Source: an uncultured Collinsella sp. (GTDB lineage: Bacteria > Actinomycetota > Coriobacteriia > Coriobacteriales > Coriobacteriaceae). Taken from it: a stretch of DNA of 64,000 bases. Numbering within the stretch: the stretch's first letter is position 1; every line of letters starts with the position of its first letter. Location: the NCBI GenBank assembly GCA_900541235.1, contig UQIW01000011.1:1-64000 (forward strand), written 5' to 3'. The notes under the pieces were generated by a model. That model searched no databases, was not told where the DNA came from, and was given only the letters and a program-made list of their open reading frames with translations. The position numbers were made by a program, and so were the translations under genes. Below, in pieces: positions 44,156-52,696 of the stretch.

Positions 44156-45031
44156 ATGGACATGACGGATATGACGAGGGCGGCCGTGTCGCGCCGTCAC
44201 TTTTTGCAGCTGGCGGGCGCCGGTATGCTTACGCTGACGGGGGCCGCGCTTACCGGTTGCGGCAACTCCACCAGCGGCGAGGGCTCCGACAAGGGGTCCA
44301 AGCTTGCGGCCATTAAGTCGCGCGGCCATCTGAATGCCGGCGTTAAGAAGGATGTTCCCGGCTACGGCTATTACGACACCGCCAAGGGTCGCTTTGAGGG
44401 CATGGAAGTCGATTTGTGCTACCAGATCGCCGCTGCCGTCTTTGGCGTGAGTTACAAGGAGGCCCGCGCCCAGGAGCTTGTCGAGTTTGCCGACGTAACG
44501 CCCAAGACGCGCGGTCCGCTGATCGATAACGGCCAACTTGACGTGGTCGCGGCGACCTACACCATCACCGACGAGCGCAAGAAGAGCTGGGATTTCTCGA
44601 CGCCGTACCGCACCGACTACGTGGGACTCATGGTCAAGAAGCGTTCGGGCTTTACCTCGATTGAGGATCTGGATGGTAAGGTCATTGGTGTGAGCCAGGG
44701 TGCCACCACGCAGGGCCTGATCGAGCAGATGATCAAGGACAACGGCTTTAGCTGCAAGCCCGAGTTTAGGGCCTTTAGCGGCTACCCCATCATCAAGAGC
44801 TCGCTCGACGCCGGCAATATCGACGTCTTCGCCATGGACCGCTCCACGCTGGCCGGTTACATGAACGAGACCGTTGAGCTGCTGCAGCCCGAGGTCAAGT
44901 TTGGCGAGCAGGGCTACGGCGTGGCAACCAAGAAGGGCTGCGACCTTTCGGCCGTGGTCGATCAGGTGATTTGCGATCGCCTGGCCGACGGCTGGCTCGA
45001 CCAAGAGGTCAAGACCTGGGGTCTTGTATAG
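44156..45031 (+). CDS. Amino acid ABC transporter binding lipoprotein with Tat-type signal
   Basis: About 291 residues from ATG 44156, 8 nt after the ATPase stop; ATGs at 44162 and 44171 are alternatives without better ribosome sites. The signal contains SRRHFLQLAG (twin arginine) and a lipobox ending LTGC, so it is probably a Tat-exported lipoprotein. The periplasmic-binding-protein type 3 domain shows IKSRGHLNAGVKKDVPGYGY, FEGMEVDLCYQIAAAVFG, ATYTITDERKKSWDFSTPY and IGVSQGATTQGL (short pieces). The pattern suggests glutamate/aspartate or glutamine binding; the exact ligand is uncertain. Confidence 0.92.
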   Translation: MDMTDMTRAAVSRRHFLQLAGAGMLTLTGAALTGCGNSTSGEGSDKGSKLAAIKSRGHLNAGVKKDVPGYGYYDTAKGRFEGMEVDLCYQIAAAVFGVSYKEARAQELVEFADVTPKTRGPLIDNGQLDVVAATYTITDERKKSWDFSTPYRTDYVGLMVKKRSGFTSIEDLDGKVIGVSQGATTQGLIEQMIKDNGFSCKPEFRAFSGYPIIKSSLDAGNIDVFAMDRSTLAGYMNETVELLQPEVKFGEQGYGVATKKGCDLSAVVDQVICDRLADGWLDQEVKTWGLV

Positions 45032-45056
45032 GCGCATCGTCCAAGGAAGGAATCAA

Positions 45057-45803
45057 ATGCTCGAAGGATTATTTGACGCCGACCGTTGGTCGACGACATT
45101 TCAAAACATGGGGCCCTTCTGGGAGGGCTTTGGCGTGACGCTGCAGGTGGTCGTTGCCGGTCTGCTGCTGTCGCTGGTGCTGGGCACGCTGCTGGGCGTG
45201 TTCTCCACCACTCGTTCGCGCGTGCTGCGCGCCATAAGCCGCGTGTACGTGGAGTTTTACCAGAACACCCCGTTGCCCGTGCAGGTGCTCTTTATGTACA
45301 TGGCCGGTCCACAGTTTTTGCAGGCCATAACCGGTGCCGACCAGCCGGTGCGTATCGCGCCGTTCGTGCTGGGCTTCTTGGGCGTGGGTCTGTATCACGC
45401 GGCCTACATCTCGGAGGTCATCCGCACTGGTATCGAGGCGGTTCCGCGCGGTCAGATGGAGGCGGCCCAGAGCCAGGGCTTCACCCGTGCGCAGGCGTAC
45501 TGGTACATCGTGCTGCCCCAGACGTTCAAGATCATTCTGCCGCCGCTGTGTAACCAGGCGCTCAACCTGGTCAAGAACACGTCGGTGCTGGCGCTTGTGG
45601 CCGGCGGCGACCTTATGTACCGTTCCGACAACTTTGTGAGTCTGTACGGTTACCTGCAGGGATACATCGTCTGCTGCCTTATGTACTTCATCATCTGCTT
45701 TCCGCTCGCCATGCTGGTACAGTGGCTCGAGCGCCGCTCCAAGGAGCGTCCGCGCGGCGTGAGCCTGGCCGAGCTGGGGCTCGACAACGTAGAGGAGGCC
45801 TAG
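45057..45803 (+). CDS. Amino acid ABC transporter permease (HisM/GlnP family), first
   Basis: A 248-residue protein. ATG 45057 has AAGGAAGGA upstream. Five hydrophobic segments are visible. The EAA loop EAAQSQGFTRAQAYWYIVLPQ, about residues 138-160, contacts the ATPase. YVEFYQNTPLPVQVLFMY is the typical HisM/GlnM N-terminal motif. The C-terminus carries an extra soluble tail. It pairs with the permease starting 4 nt after its stop. Confidence 0.95.
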   Translation: MLEGLFDADRWSTTFQNMGPFWEGFGVTLQVVVAGLLLSLVLGTLLGVFSTTRSRVLRAISRVYVEFYQNTPLPVQVLFMYMAGPQFLQAITGADQPVRIAPFVLGFLGVGLYHAAYISEVIRTGIEAVPRGQMEAAQSQGFTRAQAYWYIVLPQTFKIILPPLCNQALNLVKNTSVLALVAGGDLMYRSDNFVSLYGYLQGYIVCCLMYFIICFPLAMLVQWLERRSKERPRGVSLAELGLDNVEEA

Positions 45804-45806
45804 CGC

Positions 45807-46445
45807 ATGGAAATCTTCAACGCGACCAACCTGCTCTACATTTGGGGCGGCTTTGTTAAGACAATCGAGATCTCGGCGCTGTCGATCTTTTTCTCGCTCA
45901 TCTTTGGCACGGTGCTGGCGCTCGTTAAAAGCTATGCGCCCCGCCCGTTCCGTATTTTGGTGAGCGCCTATATCGAGCTGTTCCGTTGCACGCCGAACCT
46001 GCTGTGGATTCTGTTTATCTACTTTACGGTGCAGGGTTTGGACATTGTGATTTCGACCATCGCCTTTACGCTGTTTACCAGCGCTGTTATGGCCGAGATT
46101 GTGCGCGGCGGCCTCAACTCGATTCCGCGCGGCCAGTTTGAGGCAGCGCAGAGCCAGGGCTTCGGCTTCTTTGCCACCATGCGCTACATCATTCTGCCGC
46201 AGACGTTTAAGACGATCATTCCGGCGCTGTTTAGCCAATGCACGACCGTCATCAAGGACAGCTCGTATCTTTCGGGCATTAACGTGGCCGAGCTCATGTA
46301 CACGGCAAACGTCGTGATGGCCCACGCGATCGACCTGTCGCAGGTTCTTATGCTCTACGGCCTGGTGTTTGCGATGTACTTTGTGCTCAACTTTGGTATC
46401 TCGTTGCTGGTCCGAGCATATCAACGCCGTATTGTGGCAGCGTAG
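45807..46445 (+). CDS. Amino acid ABC transporter permease (HisM/GlnP family), second
   Basis: A 212-residue protein. GAGGAGG within the end of the previous gene serves ATG 45807. Five membrane segments are seen, with the family start motif YIELFRCTPNLLWILFIYF and EAA loop EAAQSQGFGFFATMRYIILPQ, about residues 112-132 (both quoted in part). The heterodimeric pair of permeases is typical of polar amino acid importers. Confidence 0.95.
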   Translation: MEIFNATNLLYIWGGFVKTIEISALSIFFSLIFGTVLALVKSYAPRPFRILVSAYIELFRCTPNLLWILFIYFTVQGLDIVISTIAFTLFTSAVMAEIVRGGLNSIPRGQFEAAQSQGFGFFATMRYIILPQTFKTIIPALFSQCTTVIKDSSYLSGINVAELMYTANVVMAHAIDLSQVLMLYGLVFAMYFVLNFGISLLVRAYQRRIVAA

Positions 46446-46552
46446 TCCTGCTTCCCCAAGCACGGCATCTTGCCCCTCAATCGTCGCTTGCGTACATTTA
46501 GTACGCGGCGCTCCTCTTTCGGGGCAATCTGCCGCACTTGGGAAACCAGGAC
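46445..46552. repeat. Long multi-level hairpin
   Basis: About 108 nt folding on itself: GTCCT...CTTCCCCAAG...CACGGCA...TTGCCCC on the left and GGGGCAA...TGCCGCACTTGGGAA...AGGAC on the right, with an apical GCGTAC/GTACGC stem. It starts at the last base of the permease stop codon. There is no T-run. Confidence 0.75.
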
Positions 46553-46616
46553 GGTCGTAAGTGACAAAATGAGAATCAGGAATCGCCTATTTCTCATTTG
46601 TTAGAAAGGAATCGCG

Positions 46617-47240
46617 ATGAGCGATCTGGAGAACAAGAAGAATCCTGTGGTCATTACCATCGCGCGCGACTTTGGCGCCGAGGGCCACGAGATTGGTCGC
46701 ATGCTTGCCGACGAGTTGGGGATTCCGCTGTACGATAACGAGCTGCTGGTGCGTGCGTCGCTGCGCGCGGGCGAGTCGCTCGACAAGATGGCCGCCTACG
46801 ACGAGCGCCTGGCCGTGGAGAACATGGCGTTTCTGCCCGACCGCTACGATGCCCGTTCGTACTCGGACAAGTTGTTCCAAAAGATGAGCCAGGTGATTTT
46901 GGATCTGGGTGAGACCGAGAGCTGCATTATCGAAGGCCGCCTGTCCGATTACCTGCTGCGTAACAACCCCAACCACATTGCCGTATTGGTGACCGCTCCC
47001 TTTGAGGACCGCGTCGAGATCGTGCGCAAGAAGCGCGGTCTTAACAAAAAGAAGGGCGCCAAGCTGGTCAAGCAGCAGCAGAAGGCGCGCGAGGCGTTCT
47101 ATAAGCGCTACAGCGCCGGAAAGTGGAAGATGACGAGCGGTAAGGATATCGTTGTCAACCGCGCCAAGTTGGGACGCGAAGGCTGTAAAGACGTCATTGC
47201 CGCTGCCTACCGCTACAAAGTGGCGCAGCTCGAAGGCTAG
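46617..47240 (+). CDS. Cytidylate kinase-like family protein
   Basis: A 207-residue protein. GAAAGG precedes ATG 46617. PVVITIARDFGAEGHEIGRMLADELGIPLYD (quoted in part: IARDFGAEGHEIG) is the P-loop-like start of the cytidylate-kinase-like family (PF13189). CIIEGRLSDYLL and HIAVLVTAPFEDRVEIVRKKRGL follow. The P-loop reads G-AEGHEIG instead of GPSGSGKST, so it is not the standard Cmk; the true substrate is unknown. It stands alone between hairpin repeats. Confidence 0.85.
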   Translation: MSDLENKKNPVVITIARDFGAEGHEIGRMLADELGIPLYDNELLVRASLRAGESLDKMAAYDERLAVENMAFLPDRYDARSYSDKLFQKMSQVILDLGETESCIIEGRLSDYLLRNNPNHIAVLVTAPFEDRVEIVRKKRGLNKKKGAKLVKQQQKAREAFYKRYSAGKWKMTSGKDIVVNRAKLGREGCKDVIAAAYRYKVAQLEG

Positions 47241-47246
47241 CCGATC

Positions 47247-47286
47247 AAAACCACCACAAAGGGGACAGCACCTTTGTGGTGGTTTT
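47247..47286. repeat. GGGGACAG hairpin acting as bidirectional terminator
   Basis: A 16-bp perfect stem AAAACCACCACAAAGG/CCTTTGTGGTGGTTTT with the loop GGACAGCA, between convergent genes. A on the left and T on the right allow termination on both strands. Member of the same family as 48861-48895 and 51167-51205. Confidence 0.88.
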
Positions 47287-47290
47287 TGTT

Positions 47291-48694
47291 TTAGGCAGAG
47301 GGGAAGGCTTTGGCGAGACCGGCGCGCGTCTGCGTGTCGGTCTTTTGGTAGATAGAGCTCAGGTGGCGCTGCACCATGCGCATCGAGATACCGAGCTCCT
47401 CGGCGACCTGCTTGAGCGGGCGTTCATCCTGGGTCACGGCTATGAGCACGTCGACTTCGCGCGGGGTGAGGGCGTGGTTGGCGATGAAGGCCTGGCGCTG
47501 CTCCTCGACGGTGGGCGCGGCGAGCACTTCTTCTGCCAGCTGCTCGCGCTCGCGCTCCTGCTCGGTTTGGGGTAGGCGGAACAGGCCGGCTGCCACGAAT
47601 GCCGCGCAGGCGGCGACGAGCAAAACGAGCGCACCGATCATGATGAGGGCAACGTTGCCCGAGGTCACAAGGGCAAGCGAGATGCCCGATGTAGTGAATG
47701 CGCATGCATTGTTGGCGGCGCGTCCCATGCCGGCCCAGAGAGCGGGCGCATGCATGTGCGGTGCCAGCTGTGTAAAGGTGGCGGTAAAGAACGTGACAAA
47801 AAAGCCCGAGCTCAGGTAAAAGACGACAAGGCCCAGGTTGGGATCGGCACCGGCCTCGACGGCCAGGATGGAAATGGTCGAGAGCACGGCAATGCCGAGC
47901 ATGACAAGCCCCATGTATCGGCGCTCGGCAAGATCAAAGATAAGACCGGCGGCAAGGCCGCTTGCCGCCAAAAAGAGGCGCGGCCAGGTCTGCACGGCAA
48001 TGGTGCCGTGGGCGTTGGAGAGTGTGACCACGTTGTCGAGGGTCGAGAACAAGCAGGCAAGAATCATGACGAGCGCGATGCTCCAGCATGCCTGTTTGGC
48101 GAGGGCATGAGAGGGCTCAACAAAGGGATTGATGGCGGGGCTGGAGCTCTCGGCAGCCTTTTGGGGAACGACGCTGAGGGCGGAGATGGCGATCGTCGCT
48201 GTGCCAAGGACGATGAGCTCTGCGATACCGCCGCAATTGAGCAGGTTGACGGCGAACTGCATCAGGATGCCCGCGGCATAGGCCGCTCCCGCACCGGTGG
48301 CGAGCTTGGGATCATCCTGAAATGCCAACGAAAAGGCGTGGTGAGTGGCGGCGCCCAGCAGGCCGAGTCCAAAGAACGCCACGCACCCCAGAATCTCGAG
48401 GGCAAGCGGGCCCGTGGGGGACTGGATCTGGGTCAATCCCAGGATGGCGACGGGAACAGCGGCGTTGGCGGCTGCCAATGAGTGGCCTTTGCGCTGTGCG
48501 AGCCCGAGCAGCGGCGCATATCCGATAAAGCCGAGTACACTCGCGCCCAGAATAAAGCCCTGTGCGATCACAACGCGTTCGGCACCGGCGAGCAGCCCGA
48601 CGTTGACGTCGAAGCGAAACTCGGCGGCAAGGAAGGCGAAGGTAAACAGTGCGAGTGCCAGAAGCGCGTTGATTTTAGGCTTGCTCAGATTCAA
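47291..48694 (-). CDS. Membrane-embedded LuxR-type transcriptional regulator
   Basis: A 467-residue protein. The start is TTG 48694, supported by AAAGGA about 8 nt upstream. Residues ~8-390 form about 12 hydrophobic segments resembling an MFS-like domain. After a charged linker (EQEREREQLAEEV), residues ~400-467 are a LuxR/FixJ helix-turn-helix: ALTPREVDVLIAVTQDERPLKQVAEELGIS then MRMVQRHLSSIYQKTDTQTRAGL (quoted in pieces). No response-regulator receiver domain is present. The layout suggests that the membrane part senses a ligand and the tail acts on DNA at the membrane. This design is common in Coriobacteriia such as Eggerthella; targets are unknown. Confidence 0.88.
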   Translation of the reverse strand: MNLSKPKINALLALALFTFAFLAAEFRFDVNVGLLAGAERVVIAQGFILGASVLGFIGYAPLLGLAQRKGHSLAAANAAVPVAILGLTQIQSPTGPLALEILGCVAFFGLGLLGAATHHAFSLAFQDDPKLATGAGAAYAAGILMQFAVNLLNCGGIAELIVLGTATIAISALSVVPQKAAESSSPAINPFVEPSHALAKQACWSIALVMILACLFSTLDNVVTLSNAHGTIAVQTWPRLFLAASGLAAGLIFDLAERRYMGLVMLGIAVLSTISILAVEAGADPNLGLVVFYLSSGFFVTFFTATFTQLAPHMHAPALWAGMGRAANNACAFTTSGISLALVTSGNVALIMIGALVLLVAACAAFVAAGLFRLPQTEQEREREQLAEEVLAAPTVEEQRQAFIANHALTPREVDVLIAVTQDERPLKQVAEELGISMRMVQRHLSSIYQKTDTQTRAGLAKAFPSA

Positions 48695-48860
48695 GGACAG
48701 TCCTTTGGGTGGACGGAATAGTCGTGTCCTCGATTGTAGCGTCCCTGGGACGCGTGTGACGACAACGAAATCATATTGAATTAAACCGCAGGTAGAGGCC
48801 TAGGTTCGCATCTACGAACCTAGGCATATGGAGTCATTTGGCACATCTTGGTGGTACAGG

Positions 48861-48895
48861 ACCGCCACAAAGGGGACAGGCACCTTTGTGGCGGT
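48861..48895. repeat. GGGGACAGG hairpin
   Basis: A 13-bp perfect stem ACCGCCACAAAGG/CCTTTGTGGCGGT with the loop GGACAGGCA, 27 nt upstream of the next gene's start codon and so inside its leader. Confidence 0.88.
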
Positions 48896-48921
48896 ATGTC
48901 CCTACGACCAAGGAGGCCGTT

Positions 48922-50892
48922 ATGAACGGAAGTCACTTCGATAAGCAAACTCAGCGTGAGCGCACCTGCTCGCTGGTTCACGGTACTTGGCGTTGTGTGG
49001 GTGCCAAAATCGCTTGCGCCGGCGCGTGTGCGCTTATGGTCGGTCAGTTGCTGCTGCCGAGCGTGGCGCTGGCGACGGAATGCGCCGATCCCGCCGCTGG
49101 GACGGATGAGGTTGCCGCGGCTCCGGTGACGCCGACGGTTGCGGAGGATGCGGCCGCAACGACCGCGCCTGCAACCGATGCTGCTCCGGCGGCGCAAGCC
49201 ACCGCTGAGCCTCAGCAGACGGCCCCGACTGGCGCCACCGATGAATCCAACGATGCGGCACCCGCTGAACAAAATACTCCCAGCGACAACGCCGCCACGC
49301 CGGCGAATGACGCCATCATGCCCCGCGGTGTGACTGATGTTGTTGGCGGCAGCGACGTTAGGGTCAATACGACCGTGGTTTCCCGCTACACGGACTGCGC
49401 GCTTCCGAGCAATGTCACACTCGAAAAGGGCCAGTCGTATACCTATGATTTTCCCGATGTTGAGGGCGGCATGCCGGATGAGCCGCTCTGCGAACTTGTC
49501 GAAACCAAGTACTACCGGGCCGATGCTGCTTCGGGCACCCTGGCTGAAGTCCAGGACACATCTATGTCCGATGTGACGGCCCGCTTTGAGCCTGTTGGCG
49601 ATTACATGAGGCTGACGCTGACCTTTACGGGTGGCGCGGCAGGCGGCTCGTATCGACTCACGCGCAATGAGGCTCTCTATATTGGCACGGCACTGGAGTA
49701 TACCGGAACTGACTATGAAGGCAGCTCGACTATCCTCAACGAAACCAGGTACGATTATTACCTCCGCTACGTCATCAAGAGCGAAATTACGCTCGTTGCA
49801 TCGGAAAACGAAGCCCTCCATAACCTGGACGTCAACGACGTGAAGACCGACTACGCGCCCGGCGAGGCGCCGCGCGCGACCGCGACGATCCCCGCTGCTG
49901 ACGCCGACAAGTACGAGATCGCCTATGAGTGCTGGGAAGAGATGGAGCTCGATATGGAATCCGGGGAGTCGGTACCCGTTGCCTTCTGGTATTCCGACCC
50001 CGCGAAGTACACGCCGGGCATGAAGAAGATTGACCACTTCGAAGAGGGAAAGTTCTACATGTACTCCGTTGAGCTGAGGCTCAAGGGCGACAATACCGTG
50101 GCCGATGACTGCAATATGAACGTCAACGGTCATTGGGCGCACCACATCAAGACCGTCAACGGCGTCTTCGCGCCAAACGCTGACAATATGCTGTGCGAGC
50201 AGCCGATCGACGAATGGCGGGCCATCGACGTTATCGAGATCAACGGTGCCACGACCACCTTCAAGGCGGGCGATAAGCCGGTCTTTACGGCGAATGTTCC
50301 GACGGGCTCCAACTCCCTTCCTCAGTGTGAGTTCTGGACGGGCAGCGATGGCAGCGAAGTGAACTCTCAGAAGTTCTGGGATCAGAACATCACGAACCAC
50401 ATCGATGCCTTTAAGCCTGGCGTGACCTATCGCTACGGCATCTACCTTAAGTCGGCGCGCGGCTTCTACTTTACGCCCAACACCAAGCTGGTGATCAACG
50501 GCCAGGAGTGCGGCTACCAGGTCGCGGATAGCGTATCCGATGAGGACAGCGGCTGGATTTACACCCTGTGGCTCAACACCGATCTGACCTTTACGCTTGA
50601 AGCCACGCCGACTCCCGATCCGCAGCCTACGCCGGATCCCAAGCCGACACCGCAGCCTGAGGTTAAGCCCGAGACCAAGCCCGAAGTGAAGCCCGAGACC
50701 AAACCCGCGGCCAAGTCGGCCACGACAACCGCCACGACCAAGACGGTTGAGAAAACCACGCAGGCCAAGAAGAGCGATGCTGTCCTGGCTACCACGGGGG
50801 ATACCACCGCGATGACGGTCGCCGCCCTAGGCATCGCCGGCGCAACCGTCGCCGCCGCCGGCCTCGCCGCGACAAAGCGCCGCAAACGTTAG
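48922..50892 (+). CDS. Wall-anchored surface protein with LATTG sorting signal
   Basis: A 656-residue protein. ATG 48922 follows AAGGAGG. A long signal peptide (about residues 1-51, hydrophobic core AKIACAGACALMVGQLLL) ends near VALATE. An Ala/Thr/Pro-rich low-complexity stretch (residues ~55-135) precedes several beta-rich domains of unknown type (residues ~140-560). Then come repeats of PTPDP and KPETKPEV (residues ~565-610), LATTGD, a hydrophobic helix and KRRKR. This is a complete cell-wall sorting architecture with A in place of P in the motif, as seen for some actinobacterial sortases. Unlike the pilin genes at 4210-9596 it is intact. The ligand is unknown. Confidence 0.87.
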   Translation: MNGSHFDKQTQRERTCSLVHGTWRCVGAKIACAGACALMVGQLLLPSVALATECADPAAGTDEVAAAPVTPTVAEDAAATTAPATDAAPAAQATAEPQQTAPTGATDESNDAAPAEQNTPSDNAATPANDAIMPRGVTDVVGGSDVRVNTTVVSRYTDCALPSNVTLEKGQSYTYDFPDVEGGMPDEPLCELVETKYYRADAASGTLAEVQDTSMSDVTARFEPVGDYMRLTLTFTGGAAGGSYRLTRNEALYIGTALEYTGTDYEGSSTILNETRYDYYLRYVIKSEITLVASENEALHNLDVNDVKTDYAPGEAPRATATIPAADADKYEIAYECWEEMELDMESGESVPVAFWYSDPAKYTPGMKKIDHFEEGKFYMYSVELRLKGDNTVADDCNMNVNGHWAHHIKTVNGVFAPNADNMLCEQPIDEWRAIDVIEINGATTTFKAGDKPVFTANVPTGSNSLPQCEFWTGSDGSEVNSQKFWDQNITNHIDAFKPGVTYRYGIYLKSARGFYFTPNTKLVINGQECGYQVADSVSDEDSGWIYTLWLNTDLTFTLEATPTPDPQPTPDPKPTPQPEVKPETKPEVKPETKPAAKSATTTATTKTVEKTTQAKKSDAVLATTGDTTAMTVAALGIAGATVAAAGLAATKRRKR

Positions 50893-50928
50893 AGCTGGGT
50901 GACGGCTCTCGTTCTCGGCCTCAGCAAA

Positions 50929-51145
50929 ATCTCAATCTGTAACACCAAACTGCCCAAAACGCCTCTAGATGTTACAGATTGAGATGAACCGAATGGCCGC
51001 CAATCTAATGTCTCGATCTGTAACACCAAGCGGGGAATTTGACCTCTAACTGTTACAGATTGAGACAAAGCGGGGGCGGCTGGCACAATATCTCGATCTG
51101 CAACAACTACAAGGCTCAACGGGCTCCAGGTGTTACAGATTGAGA
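50929..51145. repeat. Three tandem palindromes with TCTGTAACA/TGTTACAGA arms
   Basis: Unit 1: 50929-50985, 16-bp perfect stem. Unit 2: 51010-51066, 16-bp stem, one G-T pair. Unit 3: 51091-51145, 15-nt arms with two mismatched or wobble positions. Arms read ATCTCAATCTGTAACA/TGTTACAGATTGAGAT. Loops of 25 nt share a pyrimidine/CTC motif (CGCCTCTAGA, GACCTCTAAC, GGGCTCCAGG). Unit spacing is about 81 nt. The gap 50893-51286 holds no gene. Confidence 0.9.
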
Positions 51146-51166
51146 CAAAACGAGCAAGCAAGTCCC

Positions 51167-51205
51167 AAACCATCACAAAGGTGCCTGTCCCCATCGTGGT
51201 GGTTT
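51167..51205. repeat. GGGGACAGG hairpin, inverted orientation
   Basis: Stem AAACCATCAC/GTGGTGGTTT (one T-G pair); the loop includes GGTGCCTGTCCCCAT, the reverse complement of the core seen at 48861-48895. Confidence 0.8.
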
Positions 51206-51220
51206 GGGCGGCCGGCATAG

Positions 51221-51258
51221 AAAAAGTCCCCGCCGGGCGTGTGCTCGACGGGGACTTT
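51221..51258 (-). terminator. Terminator of the nfnA-nfnB operon
   Basis: Read on the minus strand, AAAGTCCCCG pairs with CGGGGACTTT and continues into TTTTT. It lies 29 nt beyond the nfnB stop. Confidence 0.92.
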
Positions 51259-51286
51259 GCCGTTTGGTGGCTAGCTCTGTAGGTGA

Positions 51287-52696
51287 TTACTCGCCCAGCA
51301 GGCTCTTGGTGATCGAAGCGGCGGCCTTCTTGCCGGCGCCCATCGCCAGAATGACCGTAGCGGCACCGGTGACGATGTCGCCGCCGGCCCAGATGCGGGG
51401 ATCGGTGGTCTGGCCGGTCTCCTCGTCGGCGACGATGTAGCCCCACTTGTTGAGCTCCATCTTGCCACCGATCTTCTTTGCGAAGGGGTTGGCGTTGGTG
51501 CCGATAGCCGAGATCGCGACATCGCAGGGAATCTCCTCGATGGCGCCCTCGATGGGCACCGGGCGACGACGGCCGGACTCGTCGGGCTCGCCGAGCTCCA
51601 TCTTCTGGACCTTGACGGCGCATACGGAGCCGTCCTCGCCAGCGACAAACTCGAGCGGGGAGACGAGCGGCAGAACCTCGACGCCCTCGGCCTTAGCATG
51701 GTGCAGCTCGGCGCGACGGCAGGGCATCTCGTCCTCGGTACGACGGTAGGCGATGATGGCGTGCTCGGCGCCCAGACGCTTGGCGGTACGGACGGCGTCC
51801 ATAGCCACGTTGCCGCCGCCAAAGACGACGACGTTCTTGCCGTGCTTGGTGGGGGTGTCGTACTCGGGGAACTTGTTGGCCTTCATCAGGTTCACGCGGG
51901 TGAGGTACTCGTTCGCGAAGAAGACGTTGGGCAGGTTCTCGCCGGGGACGTTGAGGAACTTGGGCAGGCCAGCGCCGGTCGCCACATAGATGGCGTCGAA
52001 GCCCTGCTCGAACAGCTCCTCGGCCGTGGCCATGTTGCCCACGACGGAGTTGTACTCAAACTTGACGCCCATGTCCTCCAGGCCGTCAATCTCGCGCTTG
52101 ACGACCGCCTTGGGCAGACGGAACTCGGGGATGCCGTAGACCAGCACGCCGCCGCCGGTAAAGAAGGCCTCGAAGACGGTGACGTCAAAGCCGTTGCGGG
52201 CGAGCTCGCCGGCGCAGGTGATGCCGGACGGGCCGGAACCGACGACGGCGACCTTCTTGCCGTTCTTGGGAGCCATCTTGGGCGTGGAGGCGAGCTCGGG
52301 GCGGTCACCCAGGAAGCGCTCGAGCTGGCCGATGGCCACGGGCTCGGACTTCTTACCACGGATGCACTTACCCTCGCACTGGTTCTCCTGCGGGCAGACG
52401 CGACCGCAGATGGCGGGAAGCATGGAGTCCTCGCGGATGGTATCGAGAGCGCCGCCGAAGTCCTTCGCGCGGATCTGCTCGATAAAGCGGGGGATGTTGA
52501 TGTTGACGGGGCAGCCCTCAACACAGAACGGCTTCTTGCAGTTGAGGCAGCGCTCGGCCTCGGCCAGCGCCATCTCCTCGGTGAAGCCCTTGTCGACGGG
52601 GCGGAAGTCGCAGGCGCGCTCGGCAGCCGGCTCCTCGTTATCGGGGGTGCGGGGCGACTTCATATCGGCAACGAAACGACCGTTAACTAGTGGCAT
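51287..52696 (-). CDS. nfnB: NfnB: NADPH-binding subunit of electron-bifurcating transhydrogenase (GltD-like)
   Basis: A 469-residue flavoprotein of the glutamate synthase small-subunit family. The N-terminus has Fe-S cysteine clusters (ERCLNCKKPFCVEGCP and CGRVCPQENQCEGKC, about residues 50-115), then the FAD Rossmann motif VVGSGPSG, GIPEFRLPK, the NADPH motif FGGGNVAMDA and the C-terminal WAGGDIVTG. It overlaps nfnA by 10 nt. The pairing with a PyrK-like flavoprotein, and the absence of any GltB large subunit, mark it as NfnB of the NADH-dependent ferredoxin:NADP oxidoreductase rather than GltD. Such enzymes balance NADH, NADPH and ferredoxin in anaerobes. Confidence 0.9.
   Translation of the reverse strand: MPLVNGRFVADMKSPRTPDNEEPAAERACDFRPVDKGFTEEMALAEAERCLNCKKPFCVEGCPVNINIPRFIEQIRAKDFGGALDTIREDSMLPAICGRVCPQENQCEGKCIRGKKSEPVAIGQLERFLGDRPELASTPKMAPKNGKKVAVVGSGPSGITCAGELARNGFDVTVFEAFFTGGGVLVYGIPEFRLPKAVVKREIDGLEDMGVKFEYNSVVGNMATAEELFEQGFDAIYVATGAGLPKFLNVPGENLPNVFFANEYLTRVNLMKANKFPEYDTPTKHGKNVVVFGGGNVAMDAVRTAKRLGAEHAIIAYRRTEDEMPCRRAELHHAKAEGVEVLPLVSPLEFVAGEDGSVCAVKVQKMELGEPDESGRRRPVPIEGAIEEIPCDVAISAIGTNANPFAKKIGGKMELNKWGYIVADEETGQTTDPRIWAGGDIVTGAATVILAMGAGKKAAASITKSLLGE

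Noticed and set aside
46617..47240. Canonical cytidylate kinase cmk
   Set aside because: The phosphate-binding loop and overall pattern match the cytidylate-kinase-like family, not standard Cmk.
50929..51145. Possible short CRISPR array
   Set aside because: The repeats are arms of hairpins with 25-nt loops, spacing does not fit repeat-spacer units, and no cas genes are near.
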